DNA from: Clostridia bacterium
GTDB lineage: Bacteria; Bacillota; Clostridia; Oscillospirales; CAG-272
Assembly: GCA_017531925.1 (NCBI GenBank)
Contig: JAFXKD010000002.1
Coordinates: forward strand, 1-48,380
Reading direction: 5' to 3'
Length of the DNA: 48,380 bases
Below the pieces are notes generated by a model, which did no database searches, was not told the DNA's origin, and saw nothing but the letters and a program-made list of their open reading frames with translations. The translations under genes were made by a program, and so were the position numbers. Of this stretch, positions 24,058-32,289 are shown in pieces; the first letter of the stretch is position 1, and each line of letters opens with the position of its first letter.

Positions 24058-25523
24058 CTCAATACGATCCCTTTATAGGGCAGACCTTTGAGGGAAGATA
24101 TACGATAGTCAACGTAATAGGCATAGGCGGTATGGCAACCGTTTACGGCGCGTACGACCAGGTAACGGGCAGGAGCGTAGCCATTAAAATGATGAGCAAA
24201 AAGCACGAGCATAACGCCCGTCAGATAAAGCTCTTTGCAAATGAGTCCACCGCACTCAGCCTTCTTTCCCATCCAAATATAGTTCAGGTCTATAATACGG
24301 CTATAACGCATAGCACCAAATACATAATAATGGAATACGTTGAGGGCATAACCTTAAAGAAGCACATCGACCACCGCGGCGCTCTCCCCGAAAGAGAGGT
24401 GCTTTACTATGCAACACAGATACTTTCTGCGCTCGACTATATCCATTCAAAAAACATCGTACACTGCGACATCAAGCCGCAGAACATCATCCTTTTGCAG
24501 AACGGCAGCATCAAGGTGGCGGACTTCGGTATTGCGCGCCTTGACGCGATGCTCGATCGCTCAAAGGAAAAGAGCGACGTTGCGCTCGGCACGGTGTATT
24601 ACGTCAGTCCCGAGCAGGCTCAGGGCAAGGCTCCGAGAGCCGAGAGCGACCTCTATTCACTCGGCGTAATGCTCTATGAGGCTATGACGAACCGCCTTCC
24701 CTTCTATCACGAGAATGCGACCGAGGTCGCAAAGATGCAGATAAGCAAGGAGCCAACTCCCCCAAGCGTTTTCCGTCCCGACATATCCGTGGGACTTGAG
24801 CAGATAATCCTGCGTGCTATGGAAAAGAACACAAAGAAGAGATATGCAAGCGCTATGGAGATGCTCACCGATATCCGCGCGCTCCGTCAGAATTCAAAGA
24901 CCGTGTTCGGAAACGAAAAGAATTCAAGCCGCTACAAGGTCATCGAAAGAAAGCCCTTGAATAACGTATCCAATATATCAAACAGAATGATATATCCGAT
25001 AAGTGAAAAGGGCGCAAGCTTTGCGGAAAATCAGGCTTACTTCAAGCGTCTAACATCCCATTCGGGCACTTTTGCGCCAAGAAGTGAGCAGATCTCTGCC
25101 CACACGGGCGCAGGCAGAGCCCATACCGGCAGCCACGCCGCGCACACGGGAAACAATCCTGCCTATACGGGATCGGGCAGAGCTTATACGGGCAAAACTC
25201 AGGCTGTGACCGGAAGGACACTTGCGCAGACGGACAGAACGCAGCGGATTTCCTCCGGCGATATTCCGCCCATCCACTCACAGAGATTGCCCAAGGCATC
25301 CAATACCGTCGCAATAGATGAAAAAGAGATCAGAAATCTGACTTACAGTAAGTGGCTTTCCCTTTGCCTTGGAATCATCACAGCTCTGATCCTCGTGATC
25401 GCGATATCCATCGGAATTTGGTTCCTTATCGCCCCCGAGGACAGATTTGAAGAAAACAAGATAAACTATTCTATAACTGAAACGGAAATTCAATGGAATA
25501 CAGAACACACGGAAAAATTTTAA
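24054..25523 (+). CDS. prkC: PrkC-like membrane Ser/Thr protein kinase without PASTA domains
   Basis: A 489-residue protein. Residues 1-280 are a Hanks-type kinase domain with GIGGMATVYGA (P-loop), VAIKMM (lysine), HCDIKPQN with the catalytic D139, DFG in VADFGIAR and GTVYYVSPEQ. HCD replaces HRD, so this is a non-RD kinase. Residues 349-397 (25098-25244) are seven heptads of the AHTGAGR type, rich in Thr and Gly. Residues 434-461 form one membrane span, and only 28 residues follow. The usual extracellular PASTA repeats are absent. rsgA overlaps its end by 31 nt. Confidence 0.92.
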   Translation: MTQYDPFIGQTFEGRYTIVNVIGIGGMATVYGAYDQVTGRSVAIKMMSKKHEHNARQIKLFANESTALSLLSHPNIVQVYNTAITHSTKYIIMEYVEGITLKKHIDHRGALPEREVLYYATQILSALDYIHSKNIVHCDIKPQNIILLQNGSIKVADFGIARLDAMLDRSKEKSDVALGTVYYVSPEQAQGKAPRAESDLYSLGVMLYEAMTNRLPFYHENATEVAKMQISKEPTPPSVFRPDISVGLEQIILRAMEKNTKKRYASAMEMLTDIRALRQNSKTVFGNEKNSSRYKVIERKPLNNVSNISNRMIYPISEKGASFAENQAYFKRLTSHSGTFAPRSEQISAHTGAGRAHTGSHAAHTGNNPAYTGSGRAYTGKTQAVTGRTLAQTDRTQRISSGDIPPIHSQRLPKASNTVAIDEKEIRNLTYSKWLSLCLGIITALILVIAISIGIWFLIAPEDRFEENKINYSITETEIQWNTEHTEKF

Positions 25524-26485
25524 AGGGCGTTGGCGGTCTATACACCATAAAGCTCGTTGATGAAAAAGCACACTACGAGGCTTTTGATACGCCTTCCCCC
25601 CTCGCCTCGCGTCTCATCACATGCAGCGCAAGCGGCTCGCTCAGACACAATAACGTAAAGCCACTTGTGGGAGATAACGTTGAGATAGTCTATACGGACC
25701 ACTCTACCTCCGAGAGCGATGCAAAAAACAACGATATAAGAATATCGGATATTTTAGACCGAAAGAATGAGCTTATCCGTCCGCCGATGGCTAACCTTGA
25801 CGTTATGTTCATCTCAATGGCGGCGGCAAGCCCCGCGCCCGTGATCCCAACGATAGATAAGCTCATCTGCATAGCGGAGCATAACGATATCGAGCCGGTC
25901 ATAATTATCGGCAAATGCGATCTTGCGCCCGAATATGCAAAGGAATTGCAGGATATCTACAAAAAAGCAGGATTTGACGCGTTCGTTCTCAGCGCGAAAA
26001 CGGGCGAAGGAGTGGATGCGATACGCGAATTTGTAAACACCAAGCTCGACGGTAAGACCAGCGCCTTTGCAGGTGCATCCGGTATCGGAAAATCCACGCT
26101 CCTCAATGCGCTCTTCCCCGATCTTTCGCTTACAACTAACACCATAAGCGTTAAGATCCAACGCGGCAGGCATACCACTCGCCACGTTGAGCTTTACCCC
26201 ATAAGTGAAAAGGAAGGCGCGGGATATATCGCGGATACACCCGGATTTTCACTCCTCGACTTCGAGAGATTCAACTTCTTTGATAAAGAGGACCTTGCCT
26301 ATAATATGCGCGAATTCCGTGACTACATAGGCGAGTGCCGTTACACCAAATGCTCACATACGAAGGAAGAGGGCTGCGCGATCCTTGAAGCCGTCCGCGA
26401 GGGTAAAATTTCAAAATCCCGCCACGATAGCTTCCTCGAGATCTACGATTCCCTCAAAAATAAACATAAGTGGGATAATAAATAA
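25493..26485 (+). CDS. rsgA: Ribosome small subunit-dependent GTPase RsgA
   Basis: A 330-residue circularly permuted GTPase for late 30S maturation. An N-terminal OB-fold begins GKILKGVGGLYTI. The GTPase motifs appear in permuted order: GKCD (G4), then GASGIGKST (G1) and DTPGF (G3). The C-terminal zinc knuckle includes CRYTKCSHTKEEGC. The ATG at 25493 lies inside the prkC frame, giving a 31-nt overlap. No later in-frame start preserves the OB-fold, so this overlap is probably real. rpe, normally next, is absent. Confidence 0.95.
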   Translation: MEYRTHGKILKGVGGLYTIKLVDEKAHYEAFDTPSPLASRLITCSASGSLRHNNVKPLVGDNVEIVYTDHSTSESDAKNNDIRISDILDRKNELIRPPMANLDVMFISMAAASPAPVIPTIDKLICIAEHNDIEPVIIIGKCDLAPEYAKELQDIYKKAGFDAFVLSAKTGEGVDAIREFVNTKLDGKTSAFAGASGIGKSTLLNALFPDLSLTTNTISVKIQRGRHTTRHVELYPISEKEGAGYIADTPGFSLLDFERFNFFDKEDLAYNMREFRDYIGECRYTKCSHTKEEGCAILEAVREGKISKSRHDSFLEIYDSLKNKHKWDNK

Positions 26486-26486
26486 T

Positions 26487-27122
26487 ATGAAAAAACTATT
26501 TACAGCAATACAAAAGAATGACATAGTTACGGTCAAGACATTGCTTAACAAGTCTCCGGAGCTTATCTCTTGTACACTTAAGGGAACGCCTAAAAAGTAT
26601 GACGGTCAATCTCCTTTGCAGGTAGCATTGAAGGACTCAAACACCGAAATGATTGAGCTTTTACTTGAATATCATCCTGACGTGAACTTTATTGAGGATG
26701 AGTCCTGCGCGAACACGTGGAGAGCTCCCGTAATACACGATGCAATCAATCGTGCCATTATGTATAGTCGTTGGAACGTAAATCGCCTCGACGGCCTTGA
26801 AGTTTATAATACCAAAGAAGAAGCGGATGCTGCTTTTGCTATTCTTAATAAGCTCATTTCGCTTGGCGCCGATGTAAATGCAAAGGATTCTTTTGGAAAC
26901 GCTTGTATCGATAGAGCTTGCTTGCAGGCGCGACAGATTCTGCCGGCTCAGGGAAGCAACGACCGCATACTTACATCCGAACTGCATTTTGATATTAATC
27001 GTATTTTCAATATTCTTATTACTAACGGAGCAGATTTAACATATATCGCACCAAATGCCTTTGGAAAAACTTATATCGAACAGTATAAAAATGAATCTGT
27101 TGAAGAGTTCTTACATTTATGA
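26487..27122 (+). CDS. Ankyrin-repeat protein
   Basis: A 211-residue protein starting at 26487, one base after the rsgA stop; the longer frame runs through rsgA and is spurious. Ankyrin-type units are visible: FTAIQKNDIVTVKTLLNKSPELI, DGQSPLQVALKDSNTEMIELLLEYHPDVN, FAILNKLISLGADVNAKDSFGN and IFNILITNGADLTYI. There is no signal or membrane segment. Ankyrin repeats mediate protein binding; the partner is unknown. Codon use is clearly more AT-rich than in rsgA and thiN, and the gene overlaps the DUF559 gene by 4 nt, so the two probably arrived together. Confidence 0.88.
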   Translation: MKKLFTAIQKNDIVTVKTLLNKSPELISCTLKGTPKKYDGQSPLQVALKDSNTEMIELLLEYHPDVNFIEDESCANTWRAPVIHDAINRAIMYSRWNVNRLDGLEVYNTKEEADAAFAILNKLISLGADVNAKDSFGNACIDRACLQARQILPAQGSNDRILTSELHFDINRIFNILITNGADLTYIAPNAFGKTYIEQYKNESVEEFLHL

Positions 27123-27517
27123 AGGAATATAATCGATCAAATGTAAAAATTGCAAGGGTTTTACGAAAAAATATGACTAAGCAAGAGCGAAAGCTGTGGT
27201 ATTTATTTTTGCACAATTATCCTTTAAGATTTCAAAGGCAGAAGCCTATTGATGATTACGTTGCTGATTTCTATTGCGCTAAAGCAAAACTTATTATAGA
27301 GCTTGACGGTTCGGGACACTATATGCCACATCAAATGCTGAAGGATCGTATTCGTACCGAGCGGCTTGAGCAAATGGACTTAACTGTTATTAGAATTGAC
27401 AATCAAGATATTGATAAAAACTTTTATAATGTTTGTGAATATATAGATTCTTTTGTAAAAAGATCTCTCCCTCACCCGACTTCGTCGGGAGCTCCCTCGT
27501 CAGAGGGCGCCGAGTGA
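27119..27517 (+). CDS. DUF559 domain protein (Vsr/restriction-endonuclease-like fold)
   Basis: A 132-residue protein. NMTKQERKLWYLF, RFQRQKPIDDYVADFYC and LIIELDGSGHY carry the PD-(D/E)XK-like core of DUF559, and VIRIDNQDI follows. Members resemble very-short-patch-repair endonucleases; activity here is unproven. The start overlaps the ankyrin stop (ATGA). The last 17 or so residues, LPHPTSSGAPSSEGAE, are encoded by a palindromic intergenic repeat (27466-27513), so the native C-terminus has probably been replaced. AT-rich codon use sets it apart from its neighbours. Confidence 0.87.
   Translation: MKEYNRSNVKIARVLRKNMTKQERKLWYLFLHNYPLRFQRQKPIDDYVADFYCAKAKLIIELDGSGHYMPHQMLKDRIRTERLEQMDLTVIRIDNQDIDKNFYNVCEYIDSFVKRSLPHPTSSGAPSSEGAE
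27466..27513. repeat. Palindromic repeat overlapping the 3' end of the DUF559 gene
   Basis: Two hairpins are present: CCCGAC-TTC-GTCGGG (27475-27489) and CCCTC-GTCA-GAGGG (27494-27507). The composition and layout match the CCCTC/GAGGG units at 27595-27650 and 4571-4650. Here the unit is translated as the tail of the preceding gene. Confidence 0.7.
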
Positions 27518-27594
27518 TTGTGCTAAACTAATCCCATTGTTAACAAATCTTATATTACTAAAGCTCTATGATAAAACAAAAAAGTTCAATAAAG

Positions 27595-27650
27595 CTCTCG
27601 CCTCCCTCTGTCGAGGGAGGTGGCGCGGCTTGTCCGCGACGGAAGGAGAG
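27595..27650. repeat. Palindromic repeat upstream of thiN
   Basis: CCTCCCTC-TGTC-GAGGGAGG (27601-27620) is a perfect 8-bp hairpin. CGCGG/CCGCG follows, and CTCTC/GAGAG flank the whole. This looks like the abundant GC-rich palindromic unit of gut Clostridia. Between 27518 and 27595 I see only AT-rich sequence. Confidence 0.7.
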
Positions 27651-27682
27651 TTCCTTAATAAAACCATCTTAACGGAGTATTT

Positions 27683-28327
27683 ATGAAATCATACATTTTC
27701 ATCGGCGGCGAGGTGGAAAAATCCGCTCTTGAAATCGCCATTCCCGAGAACGCGCTCGTTATAGCTGCGGATTCGGGATATGACAACGCAAAATCACTCG
27801 GCTACGCCGAAAGATGCGATTTTATCGTGGGCGACTTCGACTCCACCAAGGAAAGAGCATTTTGCTCGCGCGCAAAAATAATCCGCGTTCCCGCAGAAAA
27901 GGACGAAACGGACACTCAGCTCGCTATAAACGCGGCGCTTGAAAACGGCGCGGACGAGCTTTACATCGTCGGCGGTCTTTCCGGCAGACTCGATCACACC
28001 CTTTCCAATATCTATTTGCTTGAAGCCCTCGCCGAGGGCGGCATCTCCGCCTGCATATGTGACGGCAAAAATCGCGTGCGCTACCTCAAATCGCGCTCGT
28101 CCTTGATGATACCCGCAAGCGAGTATAAATATTTCGGACTTATCCCCGCGGATAAAGAGGCTAAGGGAGTCACAATCGACGGTGCAAAATACAACCTCAA
28201 AAACGCAAAGCTCGAAAGGACCAACCCTTCCTTTGCCATTTCAAACGAGGTAAAAGAAAATTTCGCAATGGTTTCTTCCAAAAAAGGCGGACTTTTCGTG
28301 ATAGAAAGCAAGGAATTGTCAAATTAA
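27683..28327 (+). CDS. thiN: Thiamine pyrophosphokinase
   Basis: A 214-residue enzyme that makes thiamine pyrophosphate from thiamine and ATP. VIAADSGYDNAKSLG, IVGDFDSTKE, the catalytic-site run KDETDTQLAINAAL and IVGGLSGRLDHTLSNI are all diagnostic. It acts in the cytosol. The ribosome binding site is ACGGAG. It normally follows rpe in the prkC-rsgA-rpe-thiN-spoVM order. Here two AT-rich genes and a palindromic repeat separate it from rsgA. Confidence 0.96.
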   Translation: MKSYIFIGGEVEKSALEIAIPENALVIAADSGYDNAKSLGYAERCDFIVGDFDSTKERAFCSRAKIIRVPAEKDETDTQLAINAALENGADELYIVGGLSGRLDHTLSNIYLLEALAEGGISACICDGKNRVRYLKSRSSLMIPASEYKYFGLIPADKEAKGVTIDGAKYNLKNAKLERTNPSFAISNEVKENFAMVSSKKGGLFVIESKELSN

Positions 28328-28390
28328 TCAAAGCCTTCATATAATGAAATTGACTGCATAGGTCAAATTCATAGCCCCGAGGTGAAATAT

Positions 28391-28474
28391 ATGAAGATCG
28401 TGCTTTACAAAACGCCGAATATCATTTCAACGTTACTTAGAAAAATTTTTGGAATAAAAAAGCAAAAGATCTGA
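28391..28474 (+). CDS. spoVM: Stage V sporulation protein M (SpoVM)
   Basis: This 27-codon ORF is too short for routine gene calling: MKIVLYKTPNIIS, then TLLRKIFGIKKQKI. It has the SpoVM plan: MKxxxYKxPxx, a proline-kinked amphipathic helix and a basic C-terminus. Bacillus SpoVM (26 residues) binds the convex forespore membrane and anchors SpoIVA for coat assembly. GAGGTG lies about 6 bases upstream of the ATG. Its position after thiN matches its place in many Clostridia. CATATAAT at 28336-28343 may be part of its promoter, resembling a sporulation-sigma -10; this is tentative. A hairpin without a U-tract (28478-28498) follows. Confidence 0.85.
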   Translation: MKIVLYKTPNIISTLLRKIFGIKKQKI

Positions 28475-28521
28475 CCGCGGGAGGAGAGTATCCTCCCGAT
28501 GAATTTAGATTTATCGGATAG

Positions 28522-28704
28522 TTAGTTAGCTTCAGAATTGTCGCTTTTTGAAAAAAGCTCCGCAAAAACTTAATCAGGCTATCGCCAAGTAGCCGTTTTG
28601 TGAGTGCTAAATCAACTTGATCCGCGCAAATTGTGTCAATGAATTGACACATAACGTTTTTCTCGCCATTTTAACAGGCGGCTCGAAAAACTGTAATTTG
28701 CTAC
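28522..28704 (-). repeat. Structured interspersed repeat, three-way-junction type (copy F)
   Basis: TTAGTTAG (28522-28529) is followed by a hairpin GCTTTTT/AAAAAGC (28543-28558), AGTAGCCG and GCGCAAATTG. Next is the hairpin GTGTCAAT/ATTGACAC, then a stem around AACAGGC, ending in GTAATTTGCTAC. GTGTCAAT/ATTGACAC replaces the GTGTTGC/GCAACAC of other copies with pairing kept. It is oriented head-out against copy G. There is no ORF in it. Confidence 0.8.
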
Positions 28705-28750
28705 ACGGCACGAAGCCGATTTACATGAGCTGATGGCTACGCTTTATACA

Positions 28751-28953
28751 AGCAAATTAAAGATTTTTGCTTTCGGTTTTGCGAAGCAAATGACTGACGC
28801 GAGTCAGGCAAGAAAGACGGAGCCTGTTAAAATGCTTTAAAAATCTTTTCGTGTTGCTCCGCAACACAATTTGCGCGAAATCTTGCCGCGATAGCCTGAT
28901 AAAAGTTTTTTGGTTCTTTTTTCAAAAAAGAACATATTTCAAAGCAAACTTAC
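28751..28953 (+). repeat. Structured interspersed repeat, three-way-junction type (copy G)
   Basis: AGCAAATTAAAG begins the closing stem, which completes at AATTTGC before GCGAAATC. The inner stem AAAGATTTTT carries a loop enlarged by about 55 bases, and GTGTTGC/GCAACAC is intact. The hairpin GTTCTTTTTT/AAAAAAGAAC (28913-28933) precedes AAACTTAC. ygiQ begins 47 bases further on, behind TTTCAAGGAAACA. The left neighbour, copy F, is in the opposite orientation. Confidence 0.8.
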
Positions 28954-29000
28954 TTTCCCATAAATCAAAATTTGAAATACAATTTCAAGGAAACACAAAA

Positions 29001-30953
29001 ATGAACGAACAAACAAACACATTTCTTCCGATAAACCGAACAGAGATGAACGATCTCGGTTGGGACAGACCCGACTTTGTTTACGTCACGGGTGACGCGT
29101 ATGTCGATCATCCGTCCTTTGGTGTGTCGATAATCTCGCGCGTGCTTGAATCAGAGGGCTTCAGAGTGGCTATTCTCTCCCAGCCCGACTACAAGAGCGC
29201 AGAACCGTTCAAGGAATTCGGACGTCCGCGCCTCGGATTTCTTGTGACTGCGGGCAATATCGACTCAATGGTAGCGCATTATTCCGTTGCCAAGAGAAGA
29301 AGGAATTACGACTACTACAGCGCAGGCGGTAAAATGGGCAAGCGCCCCGACCGCGCAACGATCGTTTACTGCAACAGGATAAGAGAAGCATACGGAGATA
29401 TACCGATCGTCATCGGCGGTCTTGAAGCATCGCTGCGAAGGTTTGCCCATTACGATTATTGGGACGATAAGGTGCGCCGCTCTATCCTCGTTGACTCAAG
29501 AGCGGATATCCTCACATACGGTATGGGAGAAAACATCCTGCGCCGCATCGCGTTCCTTCTTGACAAGGGAGTGCCCGTAAAGAAGATCCGCGACGTGAGG
29601 GGCACGTGCTATCTCGCAAATCCCGACGATGCCGTGCATTTTCCCGTCGCCGCGGAATTTGACTATAACGAGCTTAAAACGGACAAGAAAAAATACGCCG
29701 ATGCGTTCGGCGTTCAGTATAAAAATCAGGACAGTATAAACGGCAAGGCGATAATCGAGCATTACGATAACAAGGTGCTGGTTCAAAATCCTCCAATGCC
29801 TCCGCTTGAGCGCGAGGAGCTTGACGCAGTTTATGCCCTGCCCTATATGAGAACGTATCATCCGTCCTATGAAAAGGAGGGCGGCGTTCCCGCGATCGAG
29901 GAAGTGAGATTTTCAATAACTCATAACCGCGGATGCTTCGGCGCGTGCAATTTCTGCGCGCTCGCATTCCACCAAGGACGAACGGTGCGCTCAAGAAGTG
30001 AGGAGAGCGTCCTTAAAGAAGCAAAGCTCATCACCGAGATGCCCGATTTCAAGGGCTACATACACGATGTCGGCGGGCCCACGGCGAATTTCCGCTACCC
30101 CGCCTGCGACCATCAATTAAAGCACGGTGTCTGCTCAAATAAAAAATGCTTGGCACCCACACCCTGCAAAAATCTCAAGGTCGATCATAGCGAATATATG
30201 GAAATGCTCTCAAAGATCGAGAAGCTTCCCAAGGTCAAAAAGGTGTTCATCCGTTCGGGAATACGCTTTGACTACCTTATGTACGATAAGGACGACAGCT
30301 TCTTTAAAAAGCTCGTTTCCGACCACGTCAGCGGTCAGCTCAAGGTCGCGCCCGAGCATATATCCGACAGAGTTCTTGACTGTATGGGCAAGCCCCATAT
30401 CGACGTTTATAACGCGTTCAAGAAAAAATATTTCGACCTCTGCCGCGAGATAGGTAAGGAGCAGTATCTCGTTCCCTATCTTATGTCGAGCCACCCGGGA
30501 TCAACGGTAAACGAGGCAATCGAGCTTGCCTGCTACTTGAAGGCGGAGCATTACGCACCCGAGCAGGTTCAGGATTACTACCCCACACCGGGCACGGCCT
30601 CAACCGTTATGTACTACACGGGAATAAACCCCTTAACGGGCAAGAAGGTCTATGTTCCTACCACTTACGAGGAAAAGAGCCAGCAGCGCGCGCTCCTTCA
30701 GTTCAATAAACCGGATAACGCCGCAAAGGTTCGCTCGGCGCTCATCAAGGCGGGACGCGAGGATCTTATCGGATTTGGCGGCAACTGCCTCGTCAAGCCC
30801 GAACGCGCTCCCCATTTTGAGAAAAAATCGCCTAAAAACGCCCAAAAAGGCAAAAAAGACGGCAAAAAACCTCAAAAAACGCCCAAAACCGCGCCAAAGC
30901 AAAACAAAAGATCCGATAACCCCTTAAACAAAAAATCGGGTAAGAGGAAATAA
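29001..30953 (+). CDS. ygiQ: YgiQ family radical SAM protein
   Basis: A 650-residue protein. The N-terminal YgiQ domain has [32 protein letters not shown]; the central radical SAM cysteines are C312, C316 and C319 in [13 protein letters not shown]; the C-terminal DUF3362-type region includes [22 protein letters not shown]. The tail (about 610-650) is a Lys/Pro-rich low-complexity extension. The biochemical role of the family is not established. I chose the ATG at 29001, behind AAGGAAAC; the longer frame at 28851 runs through a repeat. Structured repeat copy G forms its leader, and a terminator follows. Confidence 0.95.
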   Translation: MNEQTNTFLPINRTEMNDLGWDRPDFVYVTGDAYVDHPSFGVSIISRVLESEGFRVAILSQPDYKSAEPFKEFGRPRLGFLVTAGNIDSMVAHYSVAKRRRNYDYYSAGGKMGKRPDRATIVYCNRIREAYGDIPIVIGGLEASLRRFAHYDYWDDKVRRSILVDSRADILTYGMGENILRRIAFLLDKGVPVKKIRDVRGTCYLANPDDAVHFPVAAEFDYNELKTDKKKYADAFGVQYKNQDSINGKAIIEHYDNKVLVQNPPMPPLEREELDAVYALPYMRTYHPSYEKEGGVPAIEEVRFSITHNRGCFGACNFCALAFHQGRTVRSRSEESVLKEAKLITEMPDFKGYIHDVGGPTANFRYPACDHQLKHGVCSNKKCLAPTPCKNLKVDHSEYMEMLSKIEKLPKVKKVFIRSGIRFDYLMYDKDDSFFKKLVSDHVSGQLKVAPEHISDRVLDCMGKPHIDVYNAFKKKYFDLCREIGKEQYLVPYLMSSHPGSTVNEAIELACYLKAEHYAPEQVQDYYPTPGTASTVMYYTGINPLTGKKVYVPTTYEEKSQQRALLQFNKPDNAAKVRSALIKAGREDLIGFGGNCLVKPERAPHFEKKSPKNAQKGKKDGKKPQKTPKTAPKQNKRSDNPLNKKSGKRK

Positions 30954-30954
30954 T

Positions 30955-30985
30955 AAAATCCCTGCTCACGCAGGGATTTTTCTTT
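30955..30985 (+). terminator. Bidirectional intrinsic terminator after ygiQ
   Basis: Arms AAAATCCCTG (30955-30964) and CAGGGATTTT (30971-30980) with a CTCACG loop are followed by TTCTTTATT on the plus strand. On the minus strand the stem is followed by TTATTT, so it can also serve the lipoprotein gene that ends at 30984. Confidence 0.85.
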
Positions 30986-31451
30986 ATTCAGTTAAATCAA
31001 GCTCAATTTTTTCTCCATTGGATGTTATGTAATAAAGTGTACCGGTCATAACACTATAAGTACCACCCGGAAAAGCATACATTTCCGCCATATTTGAAAC
31101 ATCCCATTCCATATCAAGCTCGCACTCATATTCAAAAAATAATGTGTCAGTATAGTCTGCAAGCTCATCAGAAACACATATATCAAAGCTTTCTCTTGGC
31201 GGCATATTTGATGAATGCACCGGAGAAAATACTGCCATAATCAGCTTTTCATCAACAATACCAATTTCAGCCACAAGGATACCCGGCGGAGACCCAATTA
31301 TGTATTTACCACCGTTCTTTGACATCTCATCTTTGATTATGAGCTCTATTTTTTCAGCCGTTTTTTTAGATTCTATATAGTCGCACGAGCAAAGCAAGAA
31401 TCCCGACAAGACAATAATCAAAGCGAGCAAAAAGGACACACTTCTTTTCAT
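30984..31451 (-). CDS. Putative lipoprotein of unknown function
   Basis: A 155-residue protein starting at the ATG at 31451 behind AAGGAG. The start MKRSVSFLLALIIVLSGFLL leads to CSCDY with a lipobox (LCSC), so the mature protein should be lipid-anchored at C23 on the outer face. The rest has no recognised domain; GGTYSVMTGTLYYITSNGEKIEL is a beta-rich end. It begins 20 bases after the stop of the membrane-bound XRE regulator and shares its promoter. A sensor or immunity role with that regulator is possible but not shown. Confidence 0.78.
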   Translation of the reverse strand: MKRSVSFLLALIIVLSGFLLCSCDYIESKKTAEKIELIIKDEMSKNGGKYIIGSPPGILVAEIGIVDEKLIMAVFSPVHSSNMPPRESFDICVSDELADYTDTLFFEYECELDMEWDVSNMAEMYAFPGGTYSVMTGTLYYITSNGEKIELDLTE

Positions 31452-31471
31452 ATTTTTCTCCTTTAGGTTTA

Positions 31472-32092
31472 TTAAACAAACATTATCAATATGGCAATAC
31501 ACAACCAAAGAGCATAAAACAATCTCGATTGCTTATAAATGTCAATATATGCCTCCTGAAACATTTTACCTTTATAAAAGCATTGAAATTCAACTGCATT
31601 TCGCGTGTATAACACAAGGGATACAGTTATCAAAATAACAGAAATAGCAAGGGATATCAATGCTATTTTGAATTTTGAAGAGTCGTATGAATTCATCACT
31701 ATATGAGCTATATTTGAGCTTACGGAAAAAATGTAGTTTTCATATTGCTCTGTTTTAACATTGATCAACAACAGCTTTGCAATTTCAGTTACAGCAGAGG
31801 AAAGAATAAGTAAAACAAGGGGAGTTATAAATCTCAGCTTGTATTTTTTTATTCTTTCATAATCATATTCTTCGATGTAGTTGATCTCTTTTTCTTGAAC
31901 ATCCTCGTAGAAATACGATATCGGCACGTCAAGAACGGAAGCAATTGTTTTTAATGTTTCAACATCGGGCAAATTTACTCCGCGCTCCCAACGCGAGACA
32001 CTCCTATCAGTAACGTTCAGCCTTTCAGCTAACTGCTTTTGTGTCATTCCGAGCTCCTTACGCCTTTGTAAGATTATATCCCCAATACGCAT
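31472..32092 (-). CDS. XRE-family transcriptional regulator with C-terminal membrane domain
   Basis: A 206-residue protein. Residues 1-65 are a Cro/CI helix-turn-helix: MRIGDIILQRRKELGMTQKQ, LNVTDRSVSRWERG and NLPDVETLKTIASVLDVPISYFY. The C-terminal half is hydrophobic, with spans near FITPLVLLILSSAVTEIAKLL, IALISLAISVILITVSLVLY and ALWLCIAILIMFV, so the DNA-binding domain is tethered to the membrane. The ATG at 32092 has GAGGTGG 5 bases upstream; the GTG 9 bases earlier overlaps that site and is unlikely. AT-rich codon use suggests an acquired operon. Confidence 0.88.
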   Translation of the reverse strand: MRIGDIILQRRKELGMTQKQLAERLNVTDRSVSRWERGVNLPDVETLKTIASVLDVPISYFYEDVQEKEINYIEEYDYERIKKYKLRFITPLVLLILSSAVTEIAKLLLINVKTEQYENYIFSVSSNIAHIVMNSYDSSKFKIALISLAISVILITVSLVLYTRNAVEFQCFYKGKMFQEAYIDIYKQSRLFYALWLCIAILIMFV

Positions 32093-32113
32093 ATTTACCA
32101 CCTCTTTTAAATA

Positions 32114-32142
32114 ATTTTATATCAATTCGATACAAAAGTCAA
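32114..32142 (-). promoter_or_regulatory. Sigma-A-type promoter for the XRE-lipoprotein operon
   Basis: On the minus strand, TTGACT (32137-32142) and TAAAAT (32114-32119) are 17 bases apart and 22 bases upstream of the regulator start. A second TTGACA begins a few bases upstream of the -35. ATCAATTCGATAC and TATCGAATTGAT in the spacer are opposite strands of a short imperfect palindrome that could be an operator. Confidence 0.65.
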
Positions 32143-32253
32143 TGTCAAAATACGAGAGTTGAGCATATATTTTATTAATTGAGCTCTCTTTAACATTTTT
32201 ATTCTTCGTAGAGTATAAACTTACTCTCTAAAAATATCACTTAAAACACAAAA

Positions 32254-32289
32254 ACGGCAGGTCTTTTGACCTGCCGTCTATTTTTATTT
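32254..32289 (-). terminator. Intrinsic terminator of the rimP-infB operon
   Basis: Arms ACGGCAGGTC (32254-32263) and GACCTGCCGT (32268-32277) form a perfect 10-bp stem. On the minus strand they are followed by TTTTTGTGTTTT, and on the plus strand by CTATTTTTATTTT. It lies just past the infB stop. Confidence 0.88.

Noticed and set aside
3561..28953. CRISPR array as an explanation of the recurring repeats
   Set aside because: The copies are dispersed over the window, are about 150-250 bp long and inverted in pairs, and have no regular spacers or cas genes.
28851..29000. Upstream extension of ygiQ
   Set aside because: It translates structured repeat copy G. The ATG at 29001 has AAGGAAAC and begins the conserved YgiQ N-terminus.
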